A stretch of DNA of 64,000 bases from Competibacter_A sp037045535 (lineage in GTDB: Bacteria > Pseudomonadota > Gammaproteobacteria > Competibacterales > Competibacteraceae), in NCBI GenBank assembly GCA_037045535.1, contig JBAOHI010000073.1, positions 496,001 to 560,000 on the forward strand, read 5' to 3'. A program made the position numbers and the translations under genes. The notes beneath the pieces are model-generated. The model made no database searches. It saw only the letters and a list, made by a program, of their open reading frames with translations, and was not told where the DNA came from. Within the stretch, counting starts at the first letter, position 1, and every line of letters begins with the position of its first letter. Below are positions 27,771 to 36,560 of the stretch, one piece after another.

Positions 27771-28172
27771 GTGTTGGAATTAAGCGTTGTCGCGCGAGAG
27801 CATTTCGAGCATCCACGCAACGTCGGCGATCTCAACCCGAACGAACCGGACATGGTCGAGGCGCGGGTCGGCGAACCGGTTAGCGGCAACATTCTACAAT
27901 TGCATTTGCGGACCGACAGCCAAGGCGTTATCACTGCCGTTCGCTTCAAGGCTTACGGTTGCGGTTGGCTGATCGCCTGTGGTTCGTTGCTGACCCAGCG
28001 CATCGCGGATCGCACGTTGGCGGAAGCCGGGCACTTTCGGCACCACGAGCTGGTCCAACAGCTGGAAATACCGCCGGCCAAGCTACATTGCGCCGTGCTG
28101 GCCGAAACCGTGCTCAAAGCGGGGCTGCGTGCATTTGCCGCCAAACCGCACCCGGCAACCTCCACGACCTGA
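27771..28172 (+). CDS. IscU/NifU-N-like Fe-S scaffold variant lacking the first ligand Cys
   Basis: The 133-residue protein aligns with IscU over its whole length: HFEHPRNVGDLNPNEPDMV, FKAYGCGWLIACGSLLTQRI, and IPPAKLHCAVLAE. Of the three canonical ligands, the first Cys and the Asp two residues on are replaced (VGEPVSGNIL, S38 and N40, instead of PACGD), while C64 and C107 are kept. An extra Cys70 follows the second ligand. The start is a GTG eight bases after the cysE stop, so it is co-transcribed. Either the fourth ligand comes from C70, or this protein has left classical scaffold duty. It lies before iscA. Confidence 0.85.
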   Translation: MLELSVVAREHFEHPRNVGDLNPNEPDMVEARVGEPVSGNILQLHLRTDSQGVITAVRFKAYGCGWLIACGSLLTQRIADRTLAEAGHFRHHELVQQLEIPPAKLHCAVLAETVLKAGLRAFAAKPHPATSTT

Positions 28173-28218
28173 CACTCAATATCCAATACGCCTGACCATT
28201 ACGATGAGGAAAAACACG

Positions 28219-28542
28219 ATGTCGATCACCTTGACTGAAAAAGCTGCTACCCGCGCTCACGGCTATCTGGCTAAAAACGAGCAGGCGAAGGGATTGCGGC
28301 TGGGCGTGCGTAATACCGGCTGTTCCGGCTACATGTACACCGTCGGATTGGCCGACTCTATCAACCCCGACGACCAGATCTTTGAATCGCAGGGCATCCA
28401 GCTCGTGGTCAGCACCCAAAATCTGCCTTATCTGGACGGCATGGAGGTGGATTACGCCAAGCAGGGACTCAACGAAGGGTTCCGCTTCAACAATCCCAAT
28501 GCCAAGGAGATGTGCGGCTGCGGCGAGAGCTTCAGCGTTTAG
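28219..28542 (+). CDS. iscA: IscA-type A-type Fe-S carrier
   Basis: The 107-residue protein has the A-type carrier signature: LGVRNTGCSGYMYTVGL and the C-terminal MCGCGESFSV, giving the three conserved Cys. A-type carriers pass Fe-S clusters from scaffolds to client enzymes. The ATG at 28219 has GAGGA ahead of it. It follows the IscU variant by 46 bp. It could also be named ErpA, but the tail CGCGESF and the isc-like neighbours favour IscA. Confidence 0.92.
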   Translation: MSITLTEKAATRAHGYLAKNEQAKGLRLGVRNTGCSGYMYTVGLADSINPDDQIFESQGIQLVVSTQNLPYLDGMEVDYAKQGLNEGFRFNNPNAKEMCGCGESFSV

Positions 28543-28636
28543 ACACGGTGCATCCGCTTGCTAGACCAGGACAACCGATGATCTGCCCCGATCATGGCGT
28601 CCCTGATTCCTGTACTCGACTGGCCAGTTTCAAATC

Positions 28637-30271
28637 CTAGGGCGACTTTGCCATCCCAACTGCTGGCAGGCGGATTCGCAACCGCGTTCCCGCCTCGCTT
28701 TCTCGCAATTCGATCGTCCCTCGATGGGCGGTCAACAGCGACTTGACTACGGCCAAACCGAGACCGGTGCCACCCCGCGCGCGTGCGGTGGTGAAAAACG
28801 GCTCAAACACCCGGCCAGCATTGGCGGCTGAAATACCGGGGCCGTTGTCGCTAACCTCGATCCGCAGCGTGGTCGAGTCGGCACCGGGCGCGGGGTAGAC
28901 CACTGCCACGGTGACGGTGTCACCGCCATGTTGGTGGGCATTATCCAACAGATTGCCTAGGACGGATTCCAGCACGTCCGCAGCCATGGCCACCGCGACG
29001 GATGGCAACGGCTCGGTCACCACCACTTGCAGGCCGGTGCCCTGGTAACGGGAAGCGAGACGGCGAACCACAGTGGCGACCTCGGCGCGATCCGTGGCCG
29101 CGGCCTGCATCACATCTGCCCGAGCCAGTTCGAGCAAGCGGCGCACCAAAAGCTCCAGTCGAGCGGCGTCTTGGTCGAGATTGCCTAGAAACCGTTCACG
29201 CTCTCCGGTGGTCATCGCCTCGAAATGGTCGTGCAGTAATTCCACCGTACCCCGGATGGCCGCCAGCGGAGTCTTGAATTCGTGGGAGACTTGAGCGGCG
29301 AATGTGCGGATATAGTCGGCGCGCTGTTCCAGATGCCGCGCCATCGCCGCCACCGCTTGCGACAGTTCGGCGATCTCCCGCGTGACGGGCCGAACCAGCG
29401 GGGTCACCGCGCCTCTCTCACCAGCGGTGGCACGTTGCGCTTGTCGCACCAGCGCCTGGAGCGGTCGCACGATGGTGAAAGAAGTCACCGCCGACATTAA
29501 AACCACGGTTCCCAACAGCAAGGCCGCCGCCAGCAACAGATGATGGCGCTTGCCATGCAAGACCTGCGAGAGACTGATCGGCGTGCGCCAGAGCAGGACT
29601 ACTGCGACGACCCGCGACCCTTGTAGGATCGGCGCGGCGACGAACACGCGCAATAGCGAGCCGCGACTGATGGAATCAATGGCCGGCGGCGACGAATCGG
29701 GAATGCGCTGGCGTAACAGGCTCACCGGCTCGCCGTCCAGGGCACGTCGCACTTCCTCGAACGGCGTTAGGGATCGGCCCAGGCTGGAGCCGGTGGTCGC
29801 GACCACCGTACCCTGCGCATCCGTTATGGCGATTCCCGCCAAAGTCATGATCTGGGCGTCGTGCAGCAACGTTTGCAGTTCCTCGCCGACGGCGCGGGCG
29901 TGCAGATCGGACGGCGCGGAAGACAGGATCGGATCGGGCGGCGGCGGGCGTATCGAATCTTCGGCCAGATCCAGTTGGGCTGGGCGCGGACGCCAGCGGG
30001 CGTCAACGTCGTAACGTTCTCGCCAGCGTCCAGCGAGCGGCACGCCGTAATCCAGATCGGCCAAGGTCTGGGGCGCTCGCCGCGTCAGCGCCGCGCGGTA
30101 GCTGGCAGCGACGAAAGCGGCCTGACCAATCAGCTCCGATTCGGTCTGGCGGATTAGGGCGCTGTCATATAGCCGCAGCGCTTCCAGTCCCAGCAACGGC
30201 AACCACAACACCGCCAAGTTGACCGCCAATAGCAGGTCACGCAGCTTGAGCCGTGGCCGGGATAACGACAT
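28637..30271 (-). CDS. Sensor histidine kinase (CreC-like)
   Basis: The 544-residue membrane kinase has TM helices at ~12-33 and ~244-266 flanking a ~210-residue periplasmic sensor region, a HAMP linker (~267-320), the HisKA box VSHEFKTPLAAIRGTVELL with phospho-acceptor His330, and a HATPase with LLDNAHQHGGD, VSDNGPGI, and RGGTGLGLAVVKS. Its start directly follows the response regulator stop. The pair is divergent from the exosortase and its substrate across ~180 bp, which suggests it controls that surface-protein system. The signal is unknown. Confidence 0.92.
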   Translation of the reverse strand: MSLSRPRLKLRDLLLAVNLAVLWLPLLGLEALRLYDSALIRQTESELIGQAAFVAASYRAALTRRAPQTLADLDYGVPLAGRWRERYDVDARWRPRPAQLDLAEDSIRPPPPDPILSSAPSDLHARAVGEELQTLLHDAQIMTLAGIAITDAQGTVVATTGSSLGRSLTPFEEVRRALDGEPVSLLRQRIPDSSPPAIDSISRGSLLRVFVAAPILQGSRVVAVVLLWRTPISLSQVLHGKRHHLLLAAALLLGTVVLMSAVTSFTIVRPLQALVRQAQRATAGERGAVTPLVRPVTREIAELSQAVAAMARHLEQRADYIRTFAAQVSHEFKTPLAAIRGTVELLHDHFEAMTTGERERFLGNLDQDAARLELLVRRLLELARADVMQAAATDRAEVATVVRRLASRYQGTGLQVVVTEPLPSVAVAMAADVLESVLGNLLDNAHQHGGDTVTVAVVYPAPGADSTTLRIEVSDNGPGISAANAGRVFEPFFTTARARGGTGLGLAVVKSLLTAHRGTIELRESEAGTRLRIRLPAVGMAKSP

Positions 30272-30961
30272 TCAGCAGGGCCCTAGCCGATACCCGATAC
30301 CGTGCAGGGTTTCAACCGGGTCCGCACCCAGCGACTTGAATTTGGCGCGCACCCGGCGGACATGGCTGTCGATGGTGCGGTCGCTGACCACGCGATAATC
30401 CTGATAGCTGCCGTCCATCAACTGGTCGCGGCTGAACACCTTACCGGGATGGCTCAACAAAGTCCGCAGAATGCCGAACTCAGTCAGGGTCAGCACGACT
30501 TCCTGGTCCTGCCAAAAGGCAGTGTAGCGGTCCAAGTCCAGTCGCAGCCGCCCGTGTTCGAGACGGTGTCCACCCGGTGCGCTGGACTCGCATGTTTCGC
30601 CCTTCCCTCTTCGCAGGATGGCTTTTACTCGCGCCACCAATTCCCGGGGGCTGAACGGTTTGGTGACGTAGTCGTCGCCGCCCAATTCCAAGCCGAGGAT
30701 ACGGTCCACCTCGTCATCGCGCGAGGATAAAAATACGATGGGGACCGCGCTGGCCCGACGCAAGGCTTTGCACACCTCGGTGCCATCCAGTTCCGGCATG
30801 ACGATATCCAGTACCACCAAATCCGGGCAGGCCTCGCGGAACCGGATCAGCGCCTGTTCCCCATTCTCGGCCTCCACGGTGGTAAATCCGGATTTTTGCA
30901 GGGCGAAGCCGATCACTTCGCGAATATGGGGATCGTCATCGACAACCAGAACGGTAGGCAT
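30272..30961 (-). CDS. OmpR-family response regulator (CreB-like)
   Basis: The 229-residue regulator has a receiver domain (acidic DDD at 8-10, phospho-acceptor Asp52 in LVVLDIVMPELDG, Lys101 in YVTKPFSPREL) and a winged-helix DNA-binding domain (LTLTEFGILRTLLSHPGKVF, RTIDSHVRRVRAKFK). The ATG 30959-30961 is chosen because MPTVLVVDDD is the natural beginning; a TTG nine codons upstream is possible. It is transcribed ahead of, and almost fused to, the histidine kinase gene. By position it may regulate the divergent exosortase operon. Confidence 0.93.
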   Translation of the reverse strand: MPTVLVVDDDPHIREVIGFALQKSGFTTVEAENGEQALIRFREACPDLVVLDIVMPELDGTEVCKALRRASAVPIVFLSSRDDEVDRILGLELGGDDYVTKPFSPRELVARVKAILRRGKGETCESSAPGGHRLEHGRLRLDLDRYTAFWQDQEVVLTLTEFGILRTLLSHPGKVFSRDQLMDGSYQDYRVVSDRTIDSHVRRVRAKFKSLGADPVETLHGIGYRLGPC

Positions 30962-31142
30962 GGATTTCGGGCAACTCAACGCCGGCAATAGACCGTAACC
31001 ATAAACAGCTTAGCGCCCTTGGGCCCGCGACGGAATCGGTTGCATCAGCTTTGCACAATCATTTCGCGATCTTGCACGAACCCGCCACCGAGGCTACGCA
31101 CTCCATCCACATACTGCGCTGGCGAATTACCGGAGTCCCGCC

Positions 31143-32645
31143 ATGCGCAATCCACCGATCCCACTATTGGGTCCCGCCGCCCTGATCCTTGGGCTGGCAC
31201 TCCTGGCCATCCATCCCCTGGTTTGGCTGGTGGGGACTTGGTTCGATCCTGCCTACGACTCCTACGGGATTTGGGTGGCAGCGCTGACCATTACGCTGCT
31301 GCTATGGAGCGCAACCAGCCCGGTGCAAATGGCGAACTCGCGGGAACGCCTGAATGGATTCAGACTGCTGACGATCACCGCCGCCATTCGCCTGTTGGGG
31401 CAGTGGCTGGGAATCAACGTGCTCGGCGCGGCGGCACTGGCAGTGGACGTTTACGCCATCGGCTTGCTGCTGGGATTGAACCGCCGCGCTCGGCCGCTAG
31501 CGCCGGGCTGGCTGGCGGTACTGTTCGCCTTCGCCCTGCCGATTGAACGCATCCTGCAACGGTGTTTCGGCTTCATCTTGCAGCAACTTTCCGCCGCTGG
31601 CGCGTGCGCCGCGCTCAAATTGGGCGCTCCGGTCCAGTGCACGGGCATCCAGTTGCAATGGCAAGGGCAAACCGTGCTGGTCGATCTGCCCTGCTCCGGG
31701 ACGCGCGGCTTGCTGCTGCTCCTGCTGCTCTATGTCGCTCTCGCCGCACTGACTCGCCCCACCTGGCGTCGAGCCGGCGAAGGCGCCCTGCTGGCGCTGG
31801 CAGCGGCAACGTTGGGGAATAGTCTACGCATCGTCGCCCTCGCGGTGGGTCTGGTCCACCGCGAGGCGCTGGGCGGCATAGACGTGCTGGCCGAACCCTG
31901 GCACAGCACGATTGGCTTGATCACGCTGAGTCTCTCTGCCCTACCAATTCTGCTTTGGGCCCAATTCGGGCGCGGCGACGTGATTCCAGTTTTGGCGATA
32001 CCCGCTAACATCGGCTCCGATCCATTACGGCCCCTTTCCTCGATCAAGCCGTTTCCCGGTCTGGTGTTTCTGGTCGCATGCGGCGGGATCGTCGCGCTGC
32101 CGCCCCAACCGCTGGATGTAGCCCGACCTTTATCCGCACCACGACTGCCCGGTTACGTCGCCGCCTTCGCCGCGCAAACCGGCACGCTGACCGACCAGGA
32201 GCGCGATTACTTTACCCGCTACGGCGGCGGCGCGGCGCGGGCCGCCTATGGGCCCTACGGCCTGCTGGTGGTGAGTACCACCGCGCCGTTGCGCCATTTG
32301 CACGCCCCCGAGGAATGTCTGGCCGGCGCCGGTCACGCGGTGCGCTATCTCGGTCAGACCGGCGGCCCCATTCCCAGCGCGGTGTACCGCAGCACCGACC
32401 CGCAAGGCCGGGTCTGGCGGGTGACCGTGACTTATGTCTCGGAACGGGGGGAATGGACCACCCACGTCGCCGAGGCCGTATGGCGGTGGCTGCAAGCGCC
32501 CGGCACGACCTGGCGGATGATCCAGCGGATCGCACCCTGGGAGCTGCCGGTGGAAGCCACGGCAACCTTCGATGTCGCGGTGTGGCGCGCGCTGGATTTA
32601 CCCGTATCCCAAACCCTTTCTCAACTCCCATCCGTGAAGCTTTAA
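31143..32645 (+). CDS. Exosortase fused to an EpsI-like domain
   Basis: The 500-residue protein has an N-terminal multi-helix exosortase/archaeosortase domain (~1-290) with the full catalytic set: Cys184 in VDLPCSGTRGL, Arg229 in LGNSLRIVALAV and His254 in EPWHSTIGLITL. Another membrane helix (~303-322) then leads to a periplasmic ~170-residue region with HLHAPEECLAGAGH, the pattern of EpsI proteins that often accompany exosortases. Exosortases cut and reprocess PEP-CTERM-type tails of surface proteins. The next gene, 18 bp downstream, encodes a protein with such a tail. GGAG precedes the ATG. A named subfamily cannot be fixed by eye. Confidence 0.9.
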   Translation: MRNPPIPLLGPAALILGLALLAIHPLVWLVGTWFDPAYDSYGIWVAALTITLLLWSATSPVQMANSRERLNGFRLLTITAAIRLLGQWLGINVLGAAALAVDVYAIGLLLGLNRRARPLAPGWLAVLFAFALPIERILQRCFGFILQQLSAAGACAALKLGAPVQCTGIQLQWQGQTVLVDLPCSGTRGLLLLLLLYVALAALTRPTWRRAGEGALLALAAATLGNSLRIVALAVGLVHREALGGIDVLAEPWHSTIGLITLSLSALPILLWAQFGRGDVIPVLAIPANIGSDPLRPLSSIKPFPGLVFLVACGGIVALPPQPLDVARPLSAPRLPGYVAAFAAQTGTLTDQERDYFTRYGGGAARAAYGPYGLLVVSTTAPLRHLHAPEECLAGAGHAVRYLGQTGGPIPSAVYRSTDPQGRVWRVTVTYVSERGEWTTHVAEAVWRWLQAPGTTWRMIQRIAPWELPVEATATFDVAVWRALDLPVSQTLSQLPSVKL

Positions 32646-32663
32646 CTTTTAGAGGATCCACTC

Positions 32664-34847
32664 ATGAAGACCACTCGACTGATTCTGATCGCGCTCCTGT
32701 CCTGGCTACCGTGGTCGGGCGCGCTGGCCGTCGTTCCCGACGATCTCGGCGGACGCATCGAAACGCAAGTGGACGGCAAGCCCGTGACCCTGCCGCTGCT
32801 CAAGACCGACATCGACGCCGACGTGCAGGGCGACGTGGCGCGGGTCACGATCACTCAGACCTTTGCCAATCCTCTAGACCGGGCCGTACACGCCACCTAT
32901 CTGTTCCCGCTCAACGAAACCGCTGCCGTCAATGCCATGACCATGGAAGTCGGCGACGAGCGGGTTCAAGCCAAAATTCAACGGATCGAGGAAGCCCGCG
33001 CCACCTTCGAGAGAGCCAAGAGCGAAGGCCGTAGCGCCGCGTTGCTCAGCCAGCATCGCCCGAATATGTTCACCCAGGACATCGCCAACCTGATGCCGGG
33101 CTTACCGATCAAGGTAACGCTGACCTACGCCCAGACCGTGCCTCGGCTAGATGGTGCTTATGAACTGGTGATTCCGCTGGTGGTGGGGCCGCGCTATCAG
33201 CCACAGGGCGCAGGGGTCGCGCCGGGTCAACCCGCGCCAAAAGGCGGCGTCCAGCACTGGAACGCGCAAACGGGGACTTCCGGCGGCGCAACGGCCAAGA
33301 ACAGCCAAACCGCTTACGGCCAGTGGGAAGTCGAGCAGCTGCCCGCCTACCCGCCAGTGTTCGAATTGAACGTCCCCGACCAGATCGACCCGGAACGGGT
33401 AGGTCTGACCATCCACCTCAACGCCGGCATGGCGATTGCGAACATCGAAAGCCGCACTCATCCGATCACCACGGAAACCCCGGACCAGGACCATGCCGAG
33501 GTGAAGCTGGCGAACGGCCGGACCCTGGACAACCGCGATTTCGTGCTGCGCTACACCCTGGCGGGAACGCGAACCCAAGCCGGCTTGCTCGCCTATCGCG
33601 ATCAACGCGGCGGTTTCTTTAGCCTGCTGCTCGAACCGCCGCAGGCGCCGGCGGCGACGGACATCACGCCCCGCGAAATGGTGTTCGTGCTGGATTGCTC
33701 CGGTTCGATGGACGGCCTACCCATCGACGCCAGCAAAGCCTTCATGCGGGCGGCGCTGCGGCGGCTGCGGCCCACCGACAGCTTCCGCATCATCCGCTTC
33801 AGCGACTCCGCGAACGAATTTTCCGCCCAGCCCTTGCCCGCGACGCCGCAGAATATTCAAGCAGGTCTGCGCTATACCGATTCGTTGCGTGGCGAAGGCG
33901 GTACCGAGATGAGCAGCGGCATCCGTCAAGCGCTGGCGCCACCGGTTCCCACCGGCGCTATCCGCATCGTCACCTTCCTGACCGATGGTTATATCGGCAA
34001 CGAAGCGGAAATTCTGGCGCTACTCAAGGCGAATCTGAACGACGCGCGGCTGTATGCCTTCGGGGTCGGCACCGGCGTCAACCGCTATCTGTTGAGCGAG
34101 ATGGGCCGGGTCGGGCGTGGCTTTACCCGCTACATGGACCCGACCGAGGATCAGGAAAAAGTGGCTGGTGAACTGGCCGACCGCTTGCAATCACCAGTGC
34201 TGACCGATATTGAGATCGACTGGGGCGGGCTGGAAGTCAGCGAACTGAGCCCCAACCGGCTGCCCGATCTATTCGCTGGCCAATCGCTGCGGATTCAGGG
34301 CCGTTACGGCCGCCCTGGCAAATATGAAATCAAGGTGCGTGGCCTGGTGCAGGGTCGTCCGGCGACCTTGCCCCTGCAAATCGAGTTGCCGGAAACCAGC
34401 ACCGAGGGTGAGGCGGTGCCGATCATCTGGGCGCGCTCCCTGATCGGCGACCTGCATTATCAGATGACAACCGGCGCGCACCAGCCGGGCAATGAACCCG
34501 TCAACACCGATGCGCTCAAACAGCGGATCACCGATCTCGGGTTGAATTTCGCCCTGGTGACGCCGTGGACCGCGTTCGTCGCGGTGTCGGAAAAGATTTA
34601 CAACGCCAACCCCGAATCCACGCCCACGCTGCCGGTACCGGTGGCCCAGGTCAAGGGCACGACCGAGCGGGCCTATGGCGAACCGGCCACACCGATCACG
34701 ACCGCGACGGTTTTCACCGGCGGCGGTACGCCGGAGCCGGCGGCGCTGCTCGGTTTGGCCCTGGTGGGGCTGCTATTGGTCGGGTTCCTACTACGAGGCC
34801 AGACGATGGGCCCGACTCTGCGCCATGGTGGCTACCGTCCGTGTTAA
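32664..34847 (+). CDS. VIT and VWA domain protein with a C-terminal exosortase sorting tail
   Basis: The 727-residue protein has a signal peptide (to ~22), a VIT domain (~30-160: TITQTFANPLDRAVHATYLF), a linker, a VWA domain from ~338 with intact MIDAS (FVLDCSGSMDG: D344, S346, S348), and a C-terminal tail: TPEP at 689-692, a hydrophobic helix (AALLGLALVGLLLVGFLLRG) and a few basic residues. This tail looks like a PEP-CTERM sorting signal. Its gene follows the exosortase by 18 bp with AGAGGA before ATG, so enzyme and substrate form an operon. VIT-VWA proteins act in protein binding and adhesion. Confidence 0.92.
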   Translation: MKTTRLILIALLSWLPWSGALAVVPDDLGGRIETQVDGKPVTLPLLKTDIDADVQGDVARVTITQTFANPLDRAVHATYLFPLNETAAVNAMTMEVGDERVQAKIQRIEEARATFERAKSEGRSAALLSQHRPNMFTQDIANLMPGLPIKVTLTYAQTVPRLDGAYELVIPLVVGPRYQPQGAGVAPGQPAPKGGVQHWNAQTGTSGGATAKNSQTAYGQWEVEQLPAYPPVFELNVPDQIDPERVGLTIHLNAGMAIANIESRTHPITTETPDQDHAEVKLANGRTLDNRDFVLRYTLAGTRTQAGLLAYRDQRGGFFSLLLEPPQAPAATDITPREMVFVLDCSGSMDGLPIDASKAFMRAALRRLRPTDSFRIIRFSDSANEFSAQPLPATPQNIQAGLRYTDSLRGEGGTEMSSGIRQALAPPVPTGAIRIVTFLTDGYIGNEAEILALLKANLNDARLYAFGVGTGVNRYLLSEMGRVGRGFTRYMDPTEDQEKVAGELADRLQSPVLTDIEIDWGGLEVSELSPNRLPDLFAGQSLRIQGRYGRPGKYEIKVRGLVQGRPATLPLQIELPETSTEGEAVPIIWARSLIGDLHYQMTTGAHQPGNEPVNTDALKQRITDLGLNFALVTPWTAFVAVSEKIYNANPESTPTLPVPVAQVKGTTERAYGEPATPITTATVFTGGGTPEPAALLGLALVGLLLVGFLLRGQTMGPTLRHGGYRPC

Positions 34848-35793
34848 CCACGGATGGAGCGCACCGCACTGTAGAAACGATGAGAAATTCCGGACGAGCA
34901 TAAATGCCGCGCAACGCTCGTCCGGGCGACTTCTCCATCCACCGAGACCGGGAGCTGGCGGTGCGTTGGGTGGATTCGTTTCTAATCTTTTCGCTTATTT
35001 TCTTTACGGATATTCCGTGCTACGTTTGAAATGGCTCCTCGCGAACCAACAGACTCGGCCAGATTCCAGACGCCGTCAGCAGGCTCCACGGGATCTTCGC
35101 TGGAGGTGTCTGGCGCAAAACCCAAACTGACTGAGCGCGGGGCGGCCGATTTGAGAGGGCTTCGAGATTTTCTCATCATTTGGCTGAATGGAGGATCGCA
35201 AAATGAACGCTACCAACCCCAGCTACCCGATGAACTGATTGCCCTACGCGAAACCGGATTTGCCCGTTGGGCCACCGATGCAGCCCCAGCGGCAAATTTT
35301 CGGCAACGGTTCGACCAACCACGCATGCCGGTGGTCGGCATCCGGCATGTCCGGCAATGGGGACTTCAGGTCGACGACGAGCGCGAACTGATGGGACACG
35401 AGCGGACGTCCGCGGCCGACGAGGAACTCTAGCAAGTGGTGTTGCAAGCTACCGATGGATCGACCTACGAGGTAAGTGCTAGCTGGGTTGTCCCAGCATC
35501 CGGCTAGTACGACCACCCGAACCCACCCACGGCTGAGACAGACGGGCCGGCCTTTCTGGCCGCACAAGGGCCATAGATCATTTTAAGTAACATATGGCCC
35601 AATATAAACCGTTACCGCGCCAGACCAATCCAAACAGACCCGTCCATTTCTAAACTCAATGACTGTCGGATTCGGCGAAATCGCATTGAGAGCATTACAT
35701 CGCCATCGAGTCGACATGAAAAAACCGCCTGGAGGCGGTTTTCCGTCAGCGAGGAAATCCCCGGACCGCAGGCATGGCCCGGGGACACCGCGG
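34848..35793. other. Gene-poor stretch, no recognisable gene
   Basis: About 950 bp. An open frame on the plus strand ends at 35432; the most coding-like part is 35203-35432. GGAGG at 35190-35194 stands eight bases before ATG 35203, but that frame stops after 11 codons, and the longer frame begins one base out of phase. The longer product (ELIALRETGFARWATDA... ) resembles nothing I know. The stretch after 35432 could continue the same frame past a TAG. It may be a decayed gene. A terminator for the next gene lies at 35719-35742. Confidence 0.5.
35719..35742 (-). terminator. Rho-independent terminator after the LEA-like gene
   Basis: On the minus strand ACCGCC / GGCGGT with loop TCCA is followed by six T. 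It lies ~50 bp after the stop at 35794. The T-run on the other side (four T) gives weak activity in the plus direction too. Confidence 0.85.
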
Positions 35794-36211
35794 TTACTTG
35801 ATCACGTCCTTCACCGTGCTACTCGCCTTATCTTTCGCCATGTCGGTCGCTTTGTCCTTAGCCACATCCGTCGCCTGATCCTTGACCGTCCCGGTCACTC
35901 CCTCAGTTGCCTTCTTCATTGTGGTATTACCGGAAACCATCCCAGCCGCACTTCCCGCTTTCCCGCCAGCAGCATCCTTAACCGATTTCGTGGCATCGAC
36001 CGTACCCGATGACTGGGATAGCACCGGTCGTGGGCAACATCTTGTTAGCGTGGCCTTTGACAGTGCCAGTCGCTTGATCCTTAGCGGTTTCGACCGCCTG
36101 ATTCTTGGCCGCATCGACCGCCATCGTCTGGACATCCGCCGTCCAGGCAGAGCTGGATAGCACCAAGCTCATGACGGTACCAGCGGCTAAAGCCATGGAT
36201 TTCAGAGTCAT
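35794..36211 (-). CDS. Exported LEA-like Ala/Lys/Asp repeat protein, interrupted by one extra base
   Basis: The joined product is ~138 residues: a signal peptide (MTLKSMALAAGTVMSLVLSS to AWTA) and then amphipathic repeats such as AKNQAVETAKDQATGTVKG, DQATDVAKDKATDMAKDKAS and a final TVKDVIK. This is the composition of late-embryogenesis-abundant-like stress proteins. The first frame runs into a stop at 35978; one base near 36010-36030 must be dropped to join the two halves. AGGAG precedes ATG 36211 and a terminator follows. A fragment of a second copy of its C-terminus lies at 38409-38457. Function is not known; desiccation or envelope stress is a guess. Confidence 0.7.
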
Positions 36212-36560
36212 ACTTTTACTCCTATCGGTTGCGACAGTTCGCTCAAATATGTCTTTTTAAAAACGCCATAAACGAGAACAACATTTCACCCTGGCGGGTG
36301 ACTTCCAAACCGAATTTAAACGGACTCGTCGGCACAATCGGCGATCCCGAAATAAACCTCCGAAGGGGTGGTAGTCGAGAGCCATACGCTCGATCTAGGC
36401 GGCGGCATGTTGTCCAATGCTCAAGCACTTTACGCCGCTGCTGGCATATACCGTGCATAACGTAGCCACAGAAATCGCCGGATTGCACTCCGCAGATTAA
36501 TCAAGACACATCAAAACGTCTACGGTCGGTAGAGAACCTTACGAGGAAAATTGCACAATT
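36212..36560. other. Intergenic stretch without a recognised feature
   Basis: About 350 bp between two divergently transcribed genes. It must hold both promoters. AT-rich DNA at 36240-36270 is the likeliest place for the LEA-like gene's promoter. GAGGAAAA at about 36541 serves the next gene. Nothing else is seen. Confidence 0.4.
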
